Shown: one piece after another, positions 47,655-64,000 of the stretch | Numbering within the stretch: the stretch's first letter is position 1 | Layout: the number at the start of each line of letters is the position of its first letter | Assembly (NCBI GenBank): GCA_003439945.1 | Contig: QVRM01005222.1 | Location: forward strand, 89,501-153,500 | Reading direction: 5' to 3' | From: Dermanyssus gallinae | Lineage: Eukaryota > Arthropoda > Arachnida > Mesostigmata > Dermanyssidae | DNA: 64,000 bases | Notes under the pieces: model-generated | Told to the model about the DNA's origin: nothing | The model's database searches: none | The model's input: only the letters and a program-made list of their open reading frames with translations | Position numbers and translations under genes: made by a program

Positions 47655-48060
47655 CCGCTGTTCATCGAGGATCTAAAGAGATGTTTCAAGCTGCCAGAGA
47701 CTCCCGCCTACAAGGAATTTATCCGCATGTGGGAGGACAAGATGGAGAACATCGACCCGGACATCTTTGGCACGGGTGCCATGCGAGACAGCACCTGGAA
47801 GGACCTAGGCCGCACAAACCGCCACATAGTGACTCGTTTTGAGGTACACGGGTTTCACCACGTCCTGTGCGGGACACACGGTTTCCACGACCCCCATCCG
47901 TCACGTATATGTACTCGGTGCGGGGCCTTTTGCACAAAGTATCACGGGGCAATCTGCCCACGTGTAATCGCTCTAAGGAGCCTCTCGCAGTGATATTGTT
48001 TTTATTATACCATTTGACCATTGACTATGTACCTAACAAAGGTGATTTTAATAAATGAAC
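47655..48060 (+). mobile_element. LINE ORF C-terminus and 3' UTR (probable)
   Basis: A plus frame reads FIEDLKRCFKLPETPAYKEF, then IRMWEDKMENIDPDIFGTGA. It then gives TNRHIVTRFEVHGFHHVLCG and SRICTRCGAFCTKYHGAICP, and stops at 47991-47993. The order TRFxxHGFHxxL...CxxCG...H...CPR resembles the terminal zinc-knuckle of jockey/LOA-like LINEs. The 3' tail matches the LINE end at 47400-47540. I considered a host exon because the frame is well coded upstream, but the shared tail favours a LINE. Confidence 0.5.
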
Positions 48061-48975
48061 ATAATGGCCCGTGTAGAAGGCCAATTTTGGAGTGTTGTGC
48101 TCCACACATTGTAAGAAAACTCCAGACCCTCAGCAAACCAGCTAAGCTGTGAAGATAGAAACTACGGACGTCGTCGGAATCGGCGCAATCAACAGGTATA
48201 CCAACCTAAATGGGCGGCACCAGGCGCTTATTAACCACCCCCAGGTGATATGGATGCCCTTGCAGAGAATTGTTTATTAAATAACATAAAGGTTATTTTT
48301 ATTTCAGAGATCCTGCGCACTTGTGCAATTATTGACAGAGAAGTTTCACTTGGTAACCGATACTCGGTACAGTGAATGCACCGAGGGCCCAGGCGTCACG
48401 GTGTGTATATTTTGACACTTAAAAGACTAAACCATCACCAAGTTGAAAATCGTAGTGACGGACTTGCGTAATATAAAAATAATCCTACTCCCAATACAAA
48501 AAAGCTTTCAAAATCATGCTCGGCGGTTAGAGGAGCTCATGAGTGAGGATGCAAAATCCCAGTGAAACTCGACAAGGTTGAGAATTCTCGATGAGTCACA
48601 ACTAAGTTTTAACGACGCTTATTCGTTTTATTGCTGCGCGAGCAAGCGACTCCGAAGTCGTGAAGAAATCCCTCTATTAAAAGTCGACAATGTGCTCATT
48701 GACAATAACCAAAGTTAAGCGGCGGCATTCTCCAAATTGTCCTCCTCTGTATATATACCTTTATATGATGTAGAAAGACGTCATACCTAGACAATCCATA
48801 AGCATCGTTTAATTTCAATCGAGAACCTAAATAAAATATTAAAACACTCACGAACAAGTGCAGTGTAACGAATTTATTGACATAAATCAGCCTGGGTTTG
48901 CCAGGTGTCGCTTCACAGGAACACTACTTATATATAGTAATAATAATCCATAATTGGAGCCTGCACACATTTCAT
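48061..48975. other. No gene recognised
   Basis: A-T rich, no motif, no supported element. Confidence 0.35.
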
Positions 48976-49900
48976 TGCATATATTTTTATTTTTTCAAAG
49001 GCGTTTGACACGATAAATCATATACTGATATTACAAACATTACAAAATATTGATATTGATTCCATAACTCGACAGTGGGTGTCAGCATACCTTACCGGGT
49101 GAACCTTTACCGTCAAAGTCGGTAATGTGGAAAGTGACTCCCTCCCTTGCATCTCAGTGATGCCGCAAGGGTCGTGTATTAAGCCCCTGCGCTTCAAAAT
49201 ATACGTCCTTGATCTCTCAACAGTGATTCCAGAAGGTGTCACTCATCTCTCATTCGCGAAAGATTTAAAAATATGTGTTCAGCAATCGACAAACTCATAA
49301 GTATTATTTATCTAGCAATGCAAAATATTAAAAGCTGGTGTCGTAAGAATATAATGCACATATCTGTGCCTAAATGTCCCGTGGTGTCATCAGATGGCAA
49401 TTCGTCACTTTATACACTCGGTAACGATGCAATACCGGTAGTTTATTTCTTTCGTGATCTCGGTGTGATTGTGACCCCTAAACTAGACCTATATTTTTCG
49501 GGCTAACCCTCAGCCCATATTTAACTATCACGGGACTGCTTTTCGCATTGCTTCATAGACGGACCCCATAAATACAACAAATGTGCAACGGTGGGGCTCG
49601 AACCCGCGCACTTATGTGTCCCCTCCGGTCGCGAGGCGCAGGCAACTTGCACCACGGCACCGGGCTCGACAAACTAGACCCATCCGAACATATTACCTCT
49701 ATCACATCTGCTTCACATTTGTGTAATATCATATTTAGATGTTTTATTTTAAAAATTCCAGATTTCGAGGTGAATTTGTACAAAAGTCTACTCTTACCCA
49801 AATTCCTTTGCTGCAGCCAGGTTTGGGCTCTTTATATGGTAGAATATATAAATGCCATTGAGAGGGTACAGGCCAAATTTGTCAGATGAGTGTGAAAAAA
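48976..49900 (+). mobile_element. LINE reverse transcriptase relic with nested SINE
   Basis: Plus frames read FSKAFDTINHILILQTLQNI near 48995, then ITRQWVSAYLTG and CISVMPQGSCIKPLRFKIYV. HLSFAKDLKI follows near 49248, where the catalytic [YF]ADD has become FAKD. The thumb reads IKSWCRKNIMHISVPKCPVV and FRDLGVIVTPKLD. The SINE at 49490-49670 then intervenes, and the element resumes LDPSEHITSITSASHLCNII and ERVQAKFVR. This is a CR1/jockey-like order. In-frame stops and the lost Asp show it is dead. Confidence 0.88.
49490..49670 (-). mobile_element. tRNA-derived SINE, family 1, copy d (inserted in a LINE)
   Basis: Minus orientation. Flanked by a direct repeat aaactagacc at 49480-49489 and 49671-49680, the target-site duplication. 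The B box on minus reads gcgggttcgagccccaccgt. The LINE coding sequence resumes after it, so the SINE jumped after the LINE was in place. Confidence 0.9.
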
Positions 49901-50142
49901 TGCTTTCATGCTTTCATTTTTTCCTGGACTCAGCCGAAGGGAGACACCCAATCAAACCGAAATCGTTCAACATTTACTTAAACGCGCTCGCATCTCGTAG
50001 ATAAGAAAGAAAATTCTTCCACGTAGACAACGTATGAGCTTGCGTGAGCATTTTTAATTTTGTATGTATATGTTTGCGTTAAGAAAGCGCAAATACACTC
50101 GGAATTACTCAATACATGTATTAAAATTGGCACCTTTACAGT

Positions 50143-50225
50143 TTATATATATATATATATGTATATATGTATATATGTATATATGTATATATGTATATGT
50201 ATATATGTATATATGTATATATGTA

Positions 50226-50272
<47 letters not shown>
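50143..50272. repeat. (TA)n / (tatg)-interrupted microsatellite
   Basis: About 130 bp, with regular gtatata units at 8- to 10-bp spacing giving a higher-order pattern, then a pure TA run of about 40 bp. Confidence 0.95.
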
Positions 50273-50274
<2 letters not shown>

Positions 50275-50660
50275 GTGCCGGCCCGTGCTCTTCAATTAGG
50301 TGAAGCAGATTTATTCACCCTCCGTCAGCTTTCCTGGTGTATCAGATGAAGTTGTTCGGCATGTCGGATTGACGTATCTGCCTCACACCCACCAATCCGG
50401 AAGCTAGCAGTTTATTTTTGCATTGTTGGGGTCGGTTTTCAACTGCGCCAACTGGCAGAACCTCACATGCCTACGTTAGTAACAGGCTTTGCTGCGCTAC
50501 TTCCACAAAAAAAGTACGATGCCCAAAAGTGCGAGCCCAGCTTCGTGCTAAGAGCCGCCCCGTGGCGCGCCGGTATCGTGTTGTTGTAATGATGTGCGGC
50601 GTTTGCTGTCCAGACTCGCTGATGTGTGCACCACCTAGCTGGCTACAGATCTCTCCGACA

Positions 50661-50862
50661 GTCGAGCCCAGTGGCGTGGTGCATTCGTCTGCGCCTCATC
50701 GCGACCGGAGGAGGACCACATAGGTGCGCGGGTTCGAGCCGCACCGTTGCACATTTGTTGTATGTATGGGGGTAGTCCGTCTATGAAGCAATGCGAAACG
50801 CAGTCCCATAGACGTTAAAGGCTTGAGTGACGTGGCTGAGAGTCAGCCCAGAAAATATTTTG
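50661..50862 (+). mobile_element. tRNA-derived SINE, family 1, copy e (well preserved)
   Basis: Plus orientation. The head is gtcgagcccagtggcgtggt. The B box gcgcgggttcgagccgcacc is close to the GGTTCGANTCC consensus. The body is gtagtccgtctatgaagcaa and the tail gagagtcagcccagaaaata. Flanks carry gatctctccgaca (left) and gatctctctccgaca (right), a likely target-site duplication with a CT length change. This is the best copy for a consensus. Confidence 0.88.
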
Positions 50863-53800
50863 GATCTCTCTCCGACAAACCTTTGCGCTTTGCCAAAACG
50901 TTAGCTAAACGCACAATGACTCTTCCACTTCCCACCTAGGCGACCTAGCCGGTCGTGGTGGTGGTGGTGGCGTTTGATACCGAGGTATCAAGGCAAGCTT
51001 GAGGAAGCTTGATTCGAATTTCGCCAAGTAGGCAAATGCAGTCGGGTCGCATATCCGACCTCGACGTACATATTTACTGCCCCCCCCCCCCTCCCTATAA
51101 ACGGCGCCCAACTCGTTCACCTTAGAAAACCATCGGCACGTCAATATTGCATTCCATAGCGGCCATGCAGGCACGTCTCGGGGTGCCACACACCCAGACA
51201 CACAGGCAAGCCTAAATTGCGCTTGCTAAAACTTCTCAGAGAGGAGAGAGAGAGAGGAGGGCTTCTTACTTCGAACAAAGGAAGAAGGAGAAAACGCAAG
51301 GTGAAAACAAAGTCAAGGAATGTGGCCTTAAAAAACTCTTCCTGCATAGCACAGCCTGCAGTGCCGCTGGCCAAGCCGCGGTCTGTGTGACAGCAAAGTC
51401 CTCCCAACGGAGTCGACAGGTCACGCCGACCACGAAGTGCGCGCGCAGCGACGACGACGACCTTCAGTTGACCTTGACCAAAGCCTACGTAGCGGCTTCA
51501 CGTAGCGTGCCTTCCATTGGCAAAGCAGCTAACCGACGCAAGCCCATCCCGAACAGAAGCCCAGTGGCTTGAGAGAAATATTGAAGACTCCATCGATCAG
51601 TTCGCCTTGTCTCCACACACACACACACACAAACGCACACACAGACAGTGTTCCTCGAGAAGCGAGAGAAAAGCGAGGTGTATGCATATATTACATACTT
51701 GTCGCATAAGCGAAAAAATGTTGGATACTTCTAACATGATACTTGTATATGTATAATTCTACTTCTTGCCATACAGGCGGAACCAGCCCAAAGGCGAACT
51801 GCAATAGAGAACAATGATGATGATATGATGATGATGTAACATGTGCATCATCGTCATCCACCGCACCCTCTAGAGGTAGGGCAGATTATGAAATGTACGT
51901 GAAATGCAAACATATGGCTGTTGTGTGTCTGTTGTGTGCGTACACTTAACGATAGTATACGTAGTAAAACGATTATTGTAAATATAGTGAGTGCCTTTAC
52001 TTTTACGATAAATAATGCATAATTAACACACACAAGTACGAATACAAGGCTAGATAGACTGTATACAGAGACGGGCAAAAAAATTTACAAAACAATTAGC
52101 TAATATCTTAGTTTACAGACTTTTGCCGGTAAGCTTTTACCTATACACGTTTAACCTTATACTAGAACCTGTGTGTTCTTATTACACGCCCAAAATACGT
52201 ACCTACATTATATATTACGCGCGCAAAAAAAAAGTCTTAACTGCACTGAGATCCCAAGATTATTACCCTGCGATAGTTCCAGGCGTGATCGGACCGAAAG
52301 AAAATGGCAAGGTTATTGTACGCGTGACACATGACTAAAAATGCCACCCAAAACAAGTCCCACGCCTTCCGCAGAAAGTATGTAAAGCAATTTGTCATCC
52401 AGAGAGAATTATGTTTACATGTATGTTAAGTAAGCAGAAAAAACATATGTTGGGGGGCTCATTATCATAGATCAATTTGCAGAATGCCACGCAAGCCTGG
52501 CACTGATATATCAAATGTGCAACAACCTTGAAAGCAGCTGAGAAGTAGCTTCTCAAAGTGCTAGTTCGAATATAGAAAATATGATGTGCAAAATATATTT
52601 GAGCCAGAGATCGAACATTTAGACGCGGGAGGTGATCAGGAATTAGTGTCGAATTTATGGCCATCACCTATTCGACGAACATTTTAAATGAGCTCTTCTT
52701 AAAATGCACTCGCAAACATCCTTGAGTGTTATGTACTCGAAAAGTATACAGCATCTGATCGAAACACGTAGCATGTTGTTATATTCTTGGAAATATCTCG
52801 CGTAAAATGTGCCTTGTTGCTTCGATCTTCAGTACTTTATCGGAACGTAAAACGTTGACTCTTTTCAGAGGTGTTGTTTTTTGGCGATTTGAATTAGTTT
52901 ATCGTGTGTCATGTTTTGCTCACCACAACGATTTTTGACGATGATGCCAGTGGTTGATGGATGTACGGATACAACAAGCCACTATTAACTGGCTTTGGCT
53001 TACAAACGGTACAGTGCCTAATTCACGCAGTCATTATAGATTTTGTGGTCCGAAGCTGCAAGTTCCTTCCTAGCTTTCCGTAGCAGTCTATTCGACAATC
53101 CTTAAGCTCTAACATAATCAAGCGAAGTCCCTGGCTTTAGCTAAAGCAAGCAATTTTGCTCAATCCGCAAAACGACGAAGTATGTTGGCAGTCTCAGCAA
53201 ATAACTTTTAGTGCAGCATTTGTACAGCCTTACATTTGCACTAACAGCACGACACAGAGTTGCTTTAAGGGCAACGTTTAATCGTAGCAGACATTATTTG
53301 GGTTAGGTAAAAAAAAACTAGAAAGTAGAAAAAACCGAAATATGGGAAAATACTTGTGCATATAGCACAAGAAAGTTAGTTTTAGTCCATGTCATGTGTG
53401 CGAGGCGAACCAAGATTTGTGCAACGACAGAATCGAAATAAAAGACACGCACCATAATTCATCTATATATATAGAGATGTCATGTGTTTATTTGCAGTAT
53501 AACGATTGTCTCATCTCTCATAACGATGACATCACATACGGACGGTTAGATCAATGGCGAGCACACAACGAAGAAATGCCGAGGCTAGTCAGACGACGTA
53601 TTGGCATATATGTATATGGCCAAGAGCTGGCACCGCACTCGTTTTCTGTTGGTGAACACGTTCGACGTGAAACGGTCACGTAGAATGTCGAGAGCTTCGC
53701 CAGAAAGCGCGGATTAGTTAGATCAGCAGGATCGCTGATCGCTGTCACCCAAAGCGGGCAGCGTGTCGCTCGCGTGTAAGCGATTCAAGTCGGCGATGAC

Positions 53801-54938
53801 TCAATCAGTTGTAGACTCTTGTTCATCAGCACGGAAAAACGAAACGGTCGTCCATACCACCTACTATGTGGACAATCGCCCTTCCGCCTAATGTTATGGC
53901 GCGAGCTATCCTTATCCCTTACCGGCACATTCTCGCCTCAATCGAGAAAAAAAGATAGCATTTGATTACTTCGCAGTAGCAGCGCTCGGCTAATGGCTGG
54001 CGCTGCTACATTTACTGGCATCAGCTACTGTTTCCGATTAGCCGGGCCTGGCCTGCTCGACAACCTCGCTCGGCTAGCGGCTGCCAGGGTCGCTGCCATT
54101 GCGAAAGATACTTCTAACAAAAGGACACACCAGGTCCTACCTCTCCAGCTGCGGCTGCCGTGCTGTATGCTCCGTCTCCTCCGTTCAGCTATCCTCATCA
54201 CTAACCTCTACTGGCTATTGCTATAGCGAATAGGCGTAATCACTAACCATAAATTATCGTGCACACATGCGCGAGTGCAAGTCCAAAAGTGCTTTCACTA
54301 GCACGGGCGGCCGCTTCACGCGTACTCGCTCAGAACACGGAATGGCTATGCCTGGCACCCAGTAACAGCGGCAATGACAGGTCGGAATGTTGCGGCGTGG
54401 ACGTAAGAAGGCTACCTTCCATCTGCTGCTTACATTGTGATAGTTACTGTCAAAAATAGTTACTGTCACAAAAAGTTATACTAACAATCAAACTAATAAT
54501 AATCATCACAGACGGGACCCGCCTCAGATCAATCATCACAGCCGGTCATAACGATCACCGTTATGTCCACGACCGCTTCCTCTCGACAGGATTCCCTCTC
54601 TTATGGCCTCCTCCTCCTCTCTCTCTGTTTCTCTATCTATACTGGAAATGGGACGCCGGTATTAAAAAAAACGGGTCCCTGGGTGTATGTTTGTGAATTT
54701 CGTTCGACGACCTGACTGGTTCCGAATCGCCTGTTGTCGTCTCTACTCCCGTCGCGCAAACTACCCCACTCCATATCGTGGCAAAGTCATTTCGCTCGTT
54801 CCGAGCATCGATTCGGCGTCTGTCTATCACCTATACAGCTGATAGATCGGCGACAATGGGTGAGAACGTACAATGGCAATGGAGACCACGATATCTGATC
54901 CAGCAAATTATAAGGATCTGCTGGTTCAAAGGTGGTAA
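50863..54938. other. Intergenic flank downstream of katanin
   Basis: No gene recognised. (AC)n near 51612-51632, a (C)n run near 51081-51090 and GC-rich frames at 53993-54226 without motifs. Any katanin 3' UTR would fall at the right end (below 54939), but no AATAAA was noticed on the minus strand close to the stop. Confidence 0.35.
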
Positions 54939-63173
<8,235 letters not shown>

Positions 63174-63176
63174 CTA

Positions 63177-63367
63177 GTAAAGTTTTCGGGCTGACCCTCA
63201 GCCAAGATTTAACGTCCACGGAACTATTTTTCACATTACTGCTTCATAGACGGACATGCCCCATAAATACAAATGTGGGGCAATGATGGGGCTCGAACCC
63301 GCGCACCTGCTATGTGTCTTTTCCGGTTGCGAGGCGGAGACTTAATCCACCACGCCACCGGGCTTGA
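63177..63367 (-). mobile_element. tRNA-derived SINE, family 1, copy f (abuts katanin exon)
   Basis: Minus orientation, head at the 63367 end. On minus it reads gcccggtggcgtggtggatt, then the intact B box gcgcgggttcgagccccatc, and a tail gagggtcagcccgaaaactt. It is flanked by a perfect 20-bp direct repeat at 63157-63176 and 63368-63387, the target-site duplication. The left copy of that repeat is the start of the katanin exon. Confidence 0.93.
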
Positions 63368-63402
63368 CGTCAATGCTACTACTGCTACTACTACTAGTAG
63401 TA

Positions 63403-63520
63403 GTAAGGTTTTCGGGCACATTTGTATTTATGGGGCATGTCCGTCTATGAAGCAGTAATGTGAAAACACAGTTCCGTGGACTGTTAAATCTTGGCTGAGG
63501 GTCAGCCCGAAAACTTTACT
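63403..63520 (+). mobile_element. SINE family 1, copy g (5'-truncated, with snap-back start)
   Basis: From 63416 the plus strand carries the SINE body and tail (cacatttgtatttatggggc..gagggtcagcccgaaaactt), lacking the tRNA-like head. Directly before it, 63403-63415 (gtaaggttttcgg) is the reverse complement of the SINE tail. The piece therefore has inverted ends, and lies in opposite orientation to copy f. Confidence 0.85.
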
Positions 63521-64000
63521 TACTTAGTAGAGTAGTACTAACTACTACGTTTTTTTCTTTATTGATAAATATGTTACAACCATTTCTCAAAGGAACCGCT
63601 TGCGCTTTACTTCGATGTATACTAACTACTACTACTGCTGCTACTACCGATAGTGCTACTATTGAGCGTTATTCCTATCCGACATCGTATCTTCGAGAAT
63701 ATATACACATATCTAATCCTAATCTGGTGCTCAGGTGTCATAAGCCATCGTTGAGTTCCTATAGAAGTGCGGCCAACTTCTATTGTTGGATACGTATACA
63801 TAGACTAAAAATAAAGCAGTCACAGTTTAAAATTAACTGTAATATTTCGCAATTAGATACATTCATGCTATCTGGGAGAGCGCAATATAATGCGCATGTT
63901 TAATAGTTATATATATATATATATATATATATCACCGTTGGGTTAACTGTGGGCCTTAACTCAAAGATAGTCGGCTGCCATAATGACGCTCTATGTCTTT
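63521..64000. other. No gene recognised (right edge)
   Basis: Probably katanin intron. (TA)n at 63909-63932. The 113-codon plus frame at 63562-63903 has no motif. The N-terminal katanin exons are not visible. Confidence 0.4.

Noticed and set aside
50060..50349. Overlapping Tyr/Ile/Cys-rich frames
   Set aside because: They are translations of the TA/TATG microsatellite.
53396..53683. 95-codon plus frame as a possible gene
   Set aside because: No motif. It starts in A-T rich DNA with no promoter or splice evidence.

Overview
This is eukaryotic nuclear DNA, not prokaryotic or viral. Coding exons are short (100-300 bp), have GT-AG borders and conserved phases, and are separated by introns of roughly 0.3-2.4 kb. 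The flanks hold decayed LINEs, mariner transposases, tRNA-derived SINEs and very many (TA)n tracts. This repeat mix, and proteins that resemble animal orthologues, suggest an arthropod, perhaps a chelicerate such as a mite. The species is an inference and cannot be fixed from the window.

Three genes can be supported. (1) Plus strand, about 4363-6914: the last two coding exons of an unrecognised membrane protein with one hydrophobic segment and a hydrophilic tail, followed by a candidate poly(A) signal near 7723. (2) Minus strand, 22142-11926: all 14 coding exons of a long-chain acyl-CoA synthetase of the ACSL3/4 type. Four exons (4, 5, 7 and 8) each carry a single-base frameshift relative to the conserved protein, although every splice border and intron phase is intact. 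(3) Minus strand, about 63173-54939: seven exons of a katanin p60-type AAA ATPase (KATNA1/KATNAL1 class). The AAA core is complete and free of frameshifts. The N-terminal MIT-domain exons lie beyond the right edge.

Layout: 1-4 kb holds a LINE scrap and a SINE. 4.3-7.7 kb is gene 1. 7.9-11 kb holds a mariner relic, a SINE and a LINE relic. 11.8-22.3 kb is ACSL, with a mariner relic in its first coding intron. 22.3-31.7 kb has no recognised gene and is rich in simple repeats. 31.7-38.2 kb is a cluster of SINEs and LINEs. 38.2-47.4 kb has no recognised gene. 47.4-50.9 kb holds LINE remains with a nested SINE and a second SINE. 50.9-54.9 kb is katanin downstream flank. 54.9-63.2 kb is katanin, and its most upstream visible exon abuts a SINE with a 20-bp target-site duplication.

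The three genes show no functional link and look like ordinary neighbours: fatty-acid activation at a membrane, microtubule severing, and an unknown membrane protein. No new multi-gene system is apparent. The best leads are the two tRNA-derived SINE families, the SINE that may supply a katanin splice acceptor, a copied acceptor/exon fragment in a katanin intron, and the frameshifted ACSL.
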